Source: Usnea hakonensis (taxonomy: Eukaryota; Ascomycota; Lecanoromycetes; Lecanorales; Parmeliaceae). From it: a stretch of DNA of 13,252 nt. The DNA lies in NCBI GenBank assembly GCA_013423325.1, contig BLJB01000072.1, forward strand, positions 5,376 through 18,627, read 5' to 3'. Position numbers and translations under genes: made by a program. Positions 1 through 8,094 of this stretch are shown here, piece after piece. Each line of letters starts with the position of its first letter. Position 1 is the stretch's first letter. The notes under the pieces are model-generated. The model saw only the letters and a program-made list of their open reading frames with translations. It made no database searches and was not told the DNA's origin.

Positions 1-976
1 AAGCTTGTCGCTTGCACACGGCGGTATTCCCATTGGGTCCTTTCCCCTCCGTGAAGAAGTTGGGCAAGCACGGTGCAGCGGTGTTCGTCGACGGCACGAT
101 GTAAGGCCCTAGGTCTTCCCGGATCTGCTTGTTGAGATCCGCCGGACGGCTCCCATCGTAGCAGTCTGGCTTGGCCTTGGTAATAGAGCCGTCGGTCAGG
201 TGTTTGAGGTTTCCGAAGAGAAGGTTCTCCTGGGATGGAATGTCGGCGGTGCCAGCAATGATCGGGAATGCCTTACTCATCACAGTGTTTTCGGTCAAAG
301 CCTGCATGTTTGTTTTTTCAAACTTCCGAAACGCTTCACGAGGAAAGCGCGATGGCGAAAGAGAAGGCCGTGGCTGCGCTAGCCTCTCATTTATTTCCTC
401 CCAATTGTCCGGATATACAGAGCCATCGTCATCATCATAGTCGTATCCATGAGGATAAATGCCATGGTCAATGAGATGCTGCTCGAAGGCGGGGTCATAT
501 GCAGAGGATTTCTTCGTCTTCGAGGAAATATCTGATTCTCTTCCAGTCTTGGCTCGTTTCCGGGAGCCTGATTGACTTGACGACATCGTTCGATTGGAAG
601 GAACGGCGGTTTCGGGTTCTGGATACTGGCATAGAGTCAAAAGGCAATTTCAAAAGGGTTGGATGGAACTTACAGCTCTCAGGTGCCCAAGGCTTGGTCC
701 ACCGTGTCTTGCGAAGCGCTTGAGCTGTGCAAGGTCAATGTCTTCCTTGCCAGTCCGATCAGGCGGCAAAGGAGCAGCAGGCCACTCTGTTCTTCGATCA
801 AACTCTCGAAGAGTACGAGGAGTAAGCCATTGCCGTGACAAATTGTCCCAAAACCAGCTGGGTGTCCTGTGTCGTTGCTGCTTCTCGAGCTTTCGTCGTT
901 TAGCGATGGGCGGCGATGAAGAGTCAGTCGTAGGCTCTGCTTCAATATACAGCTGTCGCTTTCGACTGTGGGGCAT
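1..976 (-). CDS. DUF7924-type fungal protein, two exons, 3' end beyond the window
   Basis: Exon 1 runs from the ATG at 976 down to 674 (101 codons). A 48-nt intron follows (673-626, donor GTAAGT, branch TTGAC, acceptor GCCAG). Exon 2 runs from 625 down to base 1 with no stop, so about 309 residues are visible. An open frame above 976 begins with TTG, so I use the first ATG. Residues 26-29 (KRRK) could be a nuclear localisation signal. Residues 41-62 contain the WFWDNLS...WLTPR block. Exon 2 has the YDPAFEQHLIDHGIYPHGY block and ends in KPDCYDG (PD at 254-255) and FFTEGKGP (E294, K296). These blocks match, from memory, a very common family of fungal accessory-genome proteins now called DUF7924. 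Its function is not established. The KPD and EGK pair resembles a PD-(D/E)XK nuclease core, which is inference. No disabling mutation is visible. Confidence 0.82.
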
Positions 977-1388
977 TGGAGTTTTCTCTAAAGGCAATGA
1001 ATCTTAACACGTCTTCTTCCAGTGGATGATGGAATCAAGAACGAGATGCAGATAGCGCGCTTCCGACGACCATGCTAGCGTGTAAGTCGTTTTGGATTGC
1101 GGGGTTGATAGCCAATCAACGGAATGGCTGCTGCCTAGAGAACACTAAACATATCTTAGTGATATTTCGGCAACTCCTGCCATATGCGGAGCCCGCACTA
1201 TTATTCCGCCGTAGCGCGATCGCTACGAGCTCGGTAGAAGCTTCTTGTACTTATATATATGCGCCGCTGTAGTATATAGTATGGGCCAATTCCATAGTTC
1301 GGAGGCCAGCAAATACTCCTTTTGATCTTCGTCCTATCGAAATGATAGGCGAGCACTTTGTCCACTACAGCTTGTATCGGTTCTACAA
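977..1388. promoter_or_regulatory. divergent intergenic region between the DUF7924 gene and the kinase fragment
   Basis: No gene is supported here. The region separates two genes reading outward. TATATATAT at 1252-1260 lies about 130 nt before the plus-strand kinase ATG and is a plausible core promoter element. A small inverted repeat, GTAGCG/CGCTAC with a 4-nt loop (1211-1226), sits just upstream. Another, CACTAA/TTAGTG, lies near 1143-1161. No clear TATA element was recognised for the minus-strand gene. Confidence 0.35.
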
Positions 1389-1666
1389 ATGGGGAACTTG
1401 GTGAGTAAGTTGTGTGCTTCGATCTTGCCACTTCTCTATGCCCTATCGACAGGACGAGGCTACGGTATACTAACAGCTCATCTACATTAGGATCTACGTA
1501 TAGTCGGTAAATATCAGCTGCAAAGGAGGATTGGTGGGGGTAGCTTCGGCACTGTGTACATAGGTAAAACGGATATGGGGAGCCCCAGCTACCTCTTGAG
1601 GCTCATCACACGCAAGGAACCAACATCAATACCGGCGAAGATGTCGCTATCAAACTCGAACATGTG
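1389..1666 (+). pseudogene. casein kinase 1-like protein kinase, N-lobe fragment
   Basis: Three small exons rebuild the start of a CK1-type kinase. Exon 1 is 1389-1400 (ATG plus three codons), followed by a 90-nt intron (1401-1490, donor GTGAGT, branch CTAAC, acceptor TTAG). Exon 2 is 1491-1563, followed by a 53-nt intron (1564-1616, donor GTAAAA, acceptor AAG). Exon 3 starts at 1617. The product reads MGNLDLRIVGKYQLQRRIGG, then GSFGTVYIG and TNINTGEDVAIKLEHV. It has the glycine-rich loop GGGSFG and the VAIK lysine that binds ATP phosphates. After EHV (1666) the similarity stops abruptly. The expected HPQLEYEA region, catalytic loop and C-lobe are missing, although the frame stays open to 2149. 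It therefore looks like a truncated copy that cannot phosphorylate substrates. Precise phase agreement at both introns argues that it was once a real gene. A 5' gene capture is an alternative. Confidence 0.7.
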
Positions 1667-1723
1667 TGGCCGGCGACGAGATCCAGCTGTACGTGCTGCC
1701 GGCTACGAACCTGCTGTTACCGT

Positions 1724-1777
1724 GCGCGATGTGAAGGTTGCCATCGTGCTGCGCGATGTGAAAGTTGCCATCGTGCG
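1724..1777. repeat. two-copy 27-bp tandem duplication
   Basis: Copies at 1724-1750 and 1751-1777 differ at two bases (unit position 13, G versus A, and the last base). The unit length is a multiple of three, so it duplicates nine codons in any frame. It begins 58 bp after the point where casein kinase similarity ends. Confidence 0.8.
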
Positions 1778-2686
1778 CGGTTCAGCAGAGCCAAGAGGTC
1801 TCACCCCGAAGGACGCGACACGTGGAGGATTGAGCGAACGAGAAGAGGACAACGAACGACCGTCGACAACATGTCAACACCTGTCAACAGCGTTACTGAG
1901 CAGCAGCGAATTGCATCTGTGATACAAAGAAGTATCGAGCCCCCGGGCAACCCTCCCTCTCCTCTTCGCCACGTCAACCACGCGCGCGCGCGACTTCTAC
2001 GACAAGCTGCCCCTCTTAGAGCCTTCGCGATTCACCGAAGGAACTACTCTACGTGCCCCGCCTCGGGCAGCAATACTACGTACAGGCATGACGGTTATAG
2101 ACGTCATACGGCATTGGAAGCTATGATCTGGCAGGCCTGCTCCCCCTGACTAGAGACTTCGCGACCTATGCCAAGACTCTTGGCGGACGCGTGAATACGA
2201 AGACGTAGTGAACCTTCGCCCGGCGCCCCCAAGAGAGACAACGACTGCGAGTCCTTACTAACCCAGCGGTCATCTTCAACACACAATCCCCTTCCCTAAG
2301 ACTCCGCCACACAGTCTTAAATCGCCGCATCGACACGCCTATTACGTACGACGAACCCAGTCTACGGCCCAACAACCGGTCAACAATCTAAATCGCACCA
2401 AGTTTTACCCCATCTGGGGTTTCAGAGACCAACGGCCCTGCTCAGACGAGCGCACAAGTTACAGGTCAACCAGAACGTATGGCAAGAACCGGGATGTTAG
2501 AAATATGCAGATGCGCGGTGGTGTACAGAGACTCCTCGAGAGTACAGCAGCAAGATGAAGAGCGTACTGTTTAGTTGAAGTTTTTGTCCAGAGGTCCGCC
2601 CTCAGGTTTCTTCGACGCCCAGCCATAGAGCTGGTTTAGCGTTAAGGTCACCCTCATTAGCTTACATCAAGTAGCTAGCATAGGCG

Positions 2687-2693
2687 TATAAAA
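2687..2693 (+). promoter_or_regulatory. TATA-like element of the ankyrin gene
   Basis: TATAAAA lies 220 nt before the ATG at 2913. It is followed by A/T-rich and CAATCAATC-type sequence. The spacing allows a 5' UTR of roughly 180 nt. This rests on motif and position only. Confidence 0.35.
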
Positions 2694-2912
2694 CAATCAA
2701 TCAAATCAAGAGAGAAGAATATTAAGCTAAAAAAATTCATTCACTTGTTTTACAAGAGGCAGTATTGTCATAGTAGTAGCATTCGCCCGCCGTAGTATAG
2801 CCACAATTCTCAGCCACCGCGTACATCCAGACACAGCCCCATCGCGTTGGCACTTTAAGGCTCCATTATACTTCAAGCATGTGGAAGGCTCTTTCTGGTC
2901 ATCTCAACTTTC

Positions 2913-5107
2913 ATGGACCCACTGTCATTGACCGCCAGCTTGATCGCTGTAGGCCAGGCTGCCAGGACCGGCATTGATACTATCAAAAGGATCAAAGCCA
3001 TCTGGAAAGCACCCACAGAGATTGAAGACCTAAAAATCAAGCTCCAAGAGCTCGAGGAAACTTTAGATGATATTCTGTCTTTTATTTCGGAGTCACAAGG
3101 GGTTCCATTCAGCAACAGCCTTGCCCCACCTGTTGCTCGCGCGAAAGCAATTGTCTCAAGGGTCAATGACCTTTTGCAATCCAAAACGCTCGATTGCTTA
3201 CATCTGAGAAATGCGAATCAGGCGCGATTCAACTACATGAGAAATGGCAGCGAAGCCAAGGTGCTGATCACTGACCTCCAAGTCGTTCGCATAGATCTTT
3301 GCGTCCAGTTTGGGCTTGTCACTGCGTTCGTCTCCTTTTTTCCTACCCTTTATGCTATTTTTCTTAGTCCTCGACTCGATACTCACTTTGATGTAGATCC
3401 ATGTTGAAACAGGTGAAGTCAACTGTCAGCCTCTCGATCGAGGCACATGATCAGGCCTTTGGGCGGATGTCGCAGCAGCTCGCAATTATAATAAACCAAA
3501 CATCTGTTTCAAACCCTCCTCGGGCAAACTCGAGCTTGGTCGCCAGTGAAACCAGCGGTGCAATTGGCCTCTCAACGGCAGCAACTTCGAATCATACAAG
3601 AGATGATTCTACGATATTGGGCTTTGGCGACTCAGTAGCTTCCAGCCATCGAGCAATTGAGTCGGAAAGTGGAGGAATACTAGATCAACAATGCCCAGCT
3701 TGGTGTAGCTGCCGATGTCATCAGCGACGTACATTCAAATCGCCATGGATACTTGACAGCGTCCTTGGAAGTCTGCAAATACATTTTGCTGGTGGCCGGC
3801 CAGATTGTAACGAATATAGATGTAGACGCTCAGACAAAGCGCCAACATCTATACTGTACCGCTTTCCGCGATATCTTCTCAGCCGATACGTGGAAATGAC
3901 TATGCATTGGGCGGTACTGGATGGACCAAGATACTCTCTACGTTTTCCCCGAGTAACGGACTGGTCGCATAGCTACTGGAACTACTGCGTTCAAGGCGAT
4001 CTGGAAGCCATCCAGAAAATTTTTTCAGCAGGGAAAGCTTCGGCTCTGGACCTGAACCTAATTGGGGGGAATGCTTTGATTTACAATTCCGTTCGCGGCA
4101 ATCTTCGACTAACCAAATTTTTGCTAGAAAATGGCGCAGATCTTGAGGTTAAAGATGATGCAGGCAACGTTGCTGGCGACGCGCTCTGGAAAAGCGCGCT
4201 GAGTGGAGAATACGGAAGCAATAGTATCAGCATTGTTAAAAGTATGACGAGGAATGTTGACAGTGACAATATGGAAAGACGGCGGTTCACTCTTTTACAC
4301 AAGATTGTCCTTGGTTTGAGTGAGAGAGATTTACAGGAGGAACTGGAACTGAGTACAGTTTCTCTCAATCAAGGCGATGCACAACAAAGGACACCATTAT
4401 GCTGGGCAGTCATTCGAAACGATATTACTACTGTTAAGATTCTTCTTTCTTATGGTGCTGATCTAGACCTTGTCGATGAGAACAACCGATCTCCGCTAAG
4501 CTACACGTGTGGAGGTACTGTTTGCAGGCTGCTATTGAATGCGGGAGCGGATGTTCACATTCGTGATTCAACCTTCCAGCTAACTGCTTTGCATCATCTC
4601 TGCCATGGGCCGAACGCGACGGTAGAATGTGTCGAGTCATTGATTGCAGCAGGCTTAGACGTCGATGTCCGAGATGTTCATAACGAGACGCCGCTTCTCG
4701 TCGCCGTGTTCAAGCATCATACGGCTATTGCTGAAAAACTCATTGAGCTAGGTGCCAATGTTAATTCGGAGAATCTGCCCAGCAACGATAATGCTATCCG
4801 TTTTGCCGTTTGGCATAACCGTTCGGATATCATACCGTTACTTCTTTCGAGAGGCGCAAATTACAGATCGATTAATAGCCATGGTAGAAATATCGCACAC
4901 ACTGCAGCTACCAGCGCCAATACTAACGTTATTGAAATACTGGCAAATGCCAACCTAGAAGACGTGGATTTCCAGTTACAGGACAAGAATGGGAAGACAC
5001 CGTTTGACTACCTAAAGGAACGTGAGGTCTTGGTAGATGCAGAACTCGGTATCCATGAAGCTTTTCACAGATGGGCAGCACAGTTTCAACGCCATCAGAC
5101 AAGGTGA
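2913..5107 (+). CDS. PigL_N-like N-terminus plus ankyrin repeats, 707 residues
   Basis: The ATG at 2913 starts MDPLSLTASLIAVGQAA, the hallmark of the fungal PigL_N N-terminal domain (helical, about residues 1-140). That domain is found on many ankyrin and STAND proteins. The best intron is 3326-3396 (71 nt): a weak donor GTTCGT, branch CTCAC, acceptor GTAG. It joins LVTA to SMLKQVKS in phase, for 2124 nt in total including the stop. A low-complexity Ser/Thr linker follows. The Cys cluster CPAWCSCRCH is at 237-246, with further Cys residues behind it. Ankyrin-type repeats then run from about 332 to 680, with clear units such as NALIYNSV..LLENGAD (363-386), QRTPLCWA..LLSYGAD (468-492), ETPLLVAV..LIELGAN (568-592) and NAIRFAVW..LLSRGAN (603-626). 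It is probably a cytoplasmic protein-interaction scaffold, with unknown partners. The frame is intact. It converges with the glycosyltransferase, with 139 bp between stop codons. Confidence 0.85.
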
Positions 5108-5246
5108 TCTCGCAAGCGAACTCGGGAATCAGATCCGATACTAGCAGGAAGCAAGTAAAGCACCAATGCATACTGTCTCCATATATCCGGAAAGCGACAT
5201 TTCTTGTCGTAAATCCAACCTCTCTCGACTCATCGTCTCATACCTC

Positions 5247-6479
5247 TCACAACAACGACCCTCGCTTAAACGGCGCAATCGCTCGAAACTCTACTCGTGG
5301 CGGAAGGTTTTCCGGGCACCAAAAAAGCATGGCATGTCTTAGATAGCATGCATACGTGCCCGGAATACAGTCTGAGCCCAAATGCTTCCTCCACAGCGAG
5401 CCCAGCGTCTCCTTGTACATTTTGAGAATCATGCCGTGCGCCAACTTGAAGGCAAAACTTCTCCGGAGGCACTCCTCCACGATCTCTTGCGCCAGTTTTT
5501 GGTCGGCGCTATTCTCCGTCCGGCCCTCCTTCGGCAGCTCCAAGGACATGAGCTCAAAAGCTCGGAAACCGCTCCATTTCGTATATGAGTTGATAAATTG
5601 GGAACCTTCTATATATTCGATAGCGTAAATATGCTTGGCAGAGTAATCAGGCCCATCCCACCCATCATCCTTGTCAACGAGGCCCATGACCAGCGACATC
5701 ACCTGGACCTGGATGATATAGTCCGTCAGCAACATTCTCGCATTACCTCGCGGAATCATGCACCCTGCTTGACCTTCAGCATCATACGTCAAATCACTGC
5801 CCAAGAGCTCTGTGCCATTGAGCAAAGGGCTGGTGTGCATCCCCTCCGTGCTTGTCTTACCACCATCGGCCGCCCACAGCTTTAGCAACAGCTTATGTGA
5901 TCGTTCAAAGAGCGCATTGTTGCGCTTGGACATGAGAAAGTAGTTGGATAAGAAGCGCTCATCGACGGTGCCACAATTATATGAGACGATCTCGTAAGGC
6001 GAGGCTGGATTGTCAATCATCTCACTCCAAACACGATCAATATCGCCGATCTGCATTAAACCAACGTCCGCATAGACTCCCCCGTACCTGAGCAACAGCG
6101 GGAACCGCACGAGGTCGGACATGTGCTGAATAGGATAGTCGCCGCCGATAGTGTCGTCGATGAAGGCACGGGGGAATATTTCTTCGCTGTTGGTGTTCAC
6201 AAAGTTGTCTAGATTCAGCAGCGAGAAGGGCTGTCGATTGGTTACGCGGACAACCCAGCCGGATTTAGAGAAGCGGCGGTGCCAGGCGCGGACCGTGCGT
6301 TGACTGCAAGGATGCATGTTCAAGAAGCCATTGTGCCAGAAAAACCAAACGTTCTTCTCATCCGTCACGCGCTTGGGATGGAGGATGTCATGGTCGACCT
6401 CCAAATCTGGGCGCAGATTTAAGCGATCATGTGGAATGGTATAGAGACCTGTGGGCATCGGATAGCGTGGAGCCTCCAT
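5247..6479 (-). CDS. Caps_synth/GT32-like glycosyltransferase, 410 residues
   Basis: A single-exon frame runs from the ATG at 6479 to a stop at 5247. Residues 44-51 (VWFFWHNG) match the first beta strand of capsular-polysaccharide-synthesis type glycosyltransferases. Residues 121-140 (SDLVRFPLLLRYGGVYADVG) match the family's FSD..R..LL..YGG.W.D core, which binds the sugar nucleotide and metal. Here the acidic motif is DVG (D138), a single Asp, rather than a full DxD. DAT-type variants also occur in this family. The length is normal for fungal members and no stop or frameshift is seen. No convincing signal peptide or N-terminal membrane anchor is visible, so Golgi placement cannot be claimed. 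Donor and acceptor sugars are unknown. A TATAAA element reads on this strand near 6618-6625, and a MULE derivative lies 188 bp upstream of the ATG. Confidence 0.85.
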   Translation of the reverse strand: MEAPRYPMPTGLYTIPHDRLNLRPDLEVDHDILHPKRVTDEKNVWFFWHNGFLNMHPCSQRTVRAWHRRFSKSGWVVRVTNRQPFSLLNLDNFVNTNSEEIFPRAFIDDTIGGDYPIQHMSDLVRFPLLLRYGGVYADVGLMQIGDIDRVWSEMIDNPASPYEIVSYNCGTVDERFLSNYFLMSKRNNALFERSHKLLLKLWAADGGKTSTEGMHTSPLLNGTELLGSDLTYDAEGQAGCMIPRGNARMLLTDYIIQVQVMSLVMGLVDKDDGWDGPDYSAKHIYAIEYIEGSQFINSYTKWSGFRAFELMSLELPKEGRTENSADQKLAQEIVEECLRRSFAFKLAHGMILKMYKETLGSLWRKHLGSDCIPGTYACYLRHAMLFWCPENLPPRVEFRAIAPFKRGSLL

Positions 6480-6617
6480 GGCTGGTTACTCAGATTGGCT
6501 TGAGGAATCGATTTCGGTTAAGCATGTGCACGAATAGATAATGACGTATGTTTTTCAATATACGTAAGCATGTTCTTAGATCATTCTTAATGCAGTCTCT
6601 CAAGTTTTGACGATGAA

Positions 6618-6627
6618 GTTTATAAAT
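6618..6627 (-). promoter_or_regulatory. TATA-like element of the glycosyltransferase gene
   Basis: On the minus strand this reads GATTTATAAAC, about 140 nt before the ATG at 6479. It lies between the gene and the MULE insertion point (6659-6667), so the insertion does not separate it from the gene. This is motif and position evidence only. Confidence 0.3.
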
Positions 6628-6658
6628 CTGCGGACGAGGGAATACCATTCCCGGAATA

Positions 6659-6667
6659 AGCGCGACT
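6659..6667. repeat. left 9-bp target-site duplication
   Basis: AGCGCGACT at 6659-6667 is repeated exactly at 7519-7527, directly outside the two inverted repeat ends. Nine bases is the usual duplication length of Mutator-like elements. Confidence 0.9.
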
Positions 6668-6752
6668 CAACTCACCTGGGGACAGTCCCCCTACCACAGT
6701 CCCCCTGTACACTAAAATAAGCCTCCCGCGCACCATAGACACATTAAGCTTT

Positions 6753-6779
6753 AGGCCCCACCAAGCTACAGTGGGGCCT
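6753..6779. repeat. short perfect inverted repeat inside the MULE element
   Basis: Nine-base arms AGGCCCCAC and GTGGGGCCT (6753-6761 and 6771-6779) are separated by 9 bases. It sits subterminally, 46 bp inside the left terminal repeat. It may be a transposase-binding or structural site, or chance. Confidence 0.6.
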
Positions 6780-6884
6780 TGCGCTTGGCCCACCCATGCC
6801 GAGAACCCCTGTTAGCCGCAAATACTAGTGCTGGGAATGTAGACTACCACACCGCCTAGAACCGGTGTCGGTGACCTATTCCCC

Positions 6885-6892
6885 TATATAGA
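6885..6892 (+). promoter_or_regulatory. TATA element of the MULE transposase fragment
   Basis: TATATAGA lies 93 nt before the ATG at 6978 and is followed by a pyrimidine-rich stretch (CTTTTCTCTATCTTC), the usual fungal core promoter layout. Confidence 0.4.
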
Positions 6893-6977
6893 TTATGCAC
6901 TTTTCTCTATCTTCTACGCCAGTCCTTCAAGTCTTCTTATCCCATACTAAATATCCCATATCACTTGCCCTGCAGTC

Positions 6978-7271
6978 ATGAATACCGTGGACTACAACAC
7001 CGCTGTTGCCGACAAAAAGAGACGTGTATTCGCTACTTTTCCAGCCGGTCACAAGTATCCTCCTATAACTGGCGAGGTCTTTCCAGACATAGATGCAGCT
7101 ATCCTCCGGTTAAAGAACTGGTCATGCACACAAGGATTCGCCACAGTACTCGGTTATAGTAAGCATAAGAAGCGTCAGCTTCAAGAGTCTTATGCTCTCG
7201 TTATGGAGAGAAGACTCGGAACACTCACAAACTCACCGAGAAGACCCGAGTCCCACCGTAGCCCGATTTGA
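6978..7271 (+). pseudogene. MULE transposase N-terminal fragment (FAR1-like), frameshifted
   Basis: The ATG at 6978 opens a 97-codon frame. Residues about 25-72 (HKYPPITGEVFPDIDAAILR, then NWSCTQGFATVLGYS and KKRQLQE) resemble the start of fungal MULE transposases, where a FAR1-type zinc-binding DNA-recognition domain is expected. After QLQE the frame loses similarity, but the frame one base back (7190-7258) reads CSRYGEKTRNTHKLTEKT. That contains the expected C..(Y/H)GEKTRNT.KL continuation before a TAG at 7259. This indicates loss of one base (or gain of two) near 7185-7190. The DDE catalytic domain is entirely absent. The family call is from memory of conserved blocks. Confidence 0.7.
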
Positions 7272-7479
7272 ACCGTGCACCTTGTAGTGAAATACACGCT
7301 GCGAATTCCACACCACCGTGCCTCGTTACCATGTAACGTCCTAAATAATTACATGATTCGTGAAAGAAAGAAGTCATGAATGCATTTGATATCTACCATG
7401 CCAAGTCTCGTACCAAGCCGGGTGGCTGCGGGTATTACCGGTCTCGCTTATTTGACCAATTAGAGGCCTTCTCCATTGT

Positions 7480-7518
7480 AGGGGGACTGTGGTAGGGGGA
7501 CTCTCCCCAGGTGAGTTG
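7480..7518. repeat. right terminal inverted repeat of the MULE element
   Basis: This is the reverse complement of 6668-6706 with one mismatch (repeat position 16). The direct repeat AGCGCGACT at 7519-7527 follows immediately. Confidence 0.88.
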
Positions 7519-7527
7519 AGCGCGACT

Positions 7528-8094
7528 TACTACCTGATTACTAAGAGCTCCTTTTTTTCAATACAAATACCTCGATCCCATTGACTACATCTTCGGTATG
7601 GCTTTGTTACATTGCCACCGTGGCTGGTAGGAACAACATCAAACCAAGGCCCCATTGTCAAGCTTGGAGTTTGATTGTTTGGAGAAAGGCGCAGCAAACC
7701 GCTGCGAGATACAGCCTTTATGTTTCCTGACATTCAATAAGCGCCCTTGATCATCCCAGTGAAGGCTCGTTATGCTTCGTTTACTTCTCAGTTGCACATT
7801 TTGTTTCTATTCTCGACGCGGATGCCGTGTTGAATACGGAGAGTGACGTTTTGAGCTGCAGATGAGCGTATATTTCTGGACTTTGGTTTCGAACAAAGGT
7901 TTTCCCTATATGATCTTTTCGTAAATAATAAAGGCTTAGATATTCCCTCACCCTGTGCTTTGAGAGCGGGGAACGTAACGCGGAAAATCGATTGGCAAGA
8001 CTATGATTTTATCTGAAGCGAATCGAGTAATGTAATCAATAGATATCTATATATAGAAGACAATACTACCCTTCGCTCCAACGCTAGCAAGGAA
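7528..8094. other. intergenic stretch between the MULE element and the patatin remnant
   Basis: No gene is confidently supported. A 67-codon minus-strand frame with a true ATG (7733 down to 7530) ends 3 bp outside the MULE target duplication, but it shows no family I recognise. The rest would be the 3' flank of the patatin remnant, whose frame ends at 8095. Confidence 0.4.

Larger units (their letters stand above)
1667..2912. other. 1.25-kb stretch with no supported gene
   Basis: The kinase frame continues open to 2149 but is rich in Arg and Cys and has no recognisable domain. I take it as non-coding sequence read through. Contents seen are a 27-bp tandem duplication at 1724-1777, an alternating CG run near 1980-1991, and a TATAAAA at 2687-2693 belonging to the next gene. 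Short open frames on both strands between 2100 and 2400 show no family resemblance. Confidence 0.5.
6668..7518. mobile_element. non-autonomous Mutator-like (MULE) element, 851 bp
   Basis: The terminal inverted repeats are 39 bp, at 6668-6706 and 7480-7518, beginning CAACTCACCTGGGG and matching at 38 of 39 positions. A perfect 9-bp direct repeat flanks them. Each repeat contains two copies of an AGTCCCCCT motif. Inside are a TATATA element (6885-6890) and, from 6978, the N-terminal part of a FAR1/MULE-type transposase. The rest of the transposase is missing, so the element would depend on an enzyme supplied in trans. The clean ends and exact duplication suggest a fairly recent insertion. The superfamily call rests on both the duplication length and the internal protein. 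Confidence 0.85.

Noticed and set aside
977..997. Upstream extension of the DUF7924 gene to 997
   Set aside because: The codon at 997 is TTG. The first ATG in frame is at 976 and fits the usual start of such proteins.
171..1007. Several plus-strand open frames of 60-137 codons
   Set aside because: They lie opposite the DUF7924 exons, some start at TTG rather than ATG, and they show no family resemblance.
6978..7271. Independent small gene of 97 codons
   Set aside because: It lies within the MULE ends, resembles a transposase start and has a frameshifted continuation, so it is element debris.
7255..7285. tRNA-like T-loop (GGTTCAAATC) on the minus strand inside the MULE element
   Set aside because: The flanking bases do not pair as a T stem and no cloverleaf can be drawn.
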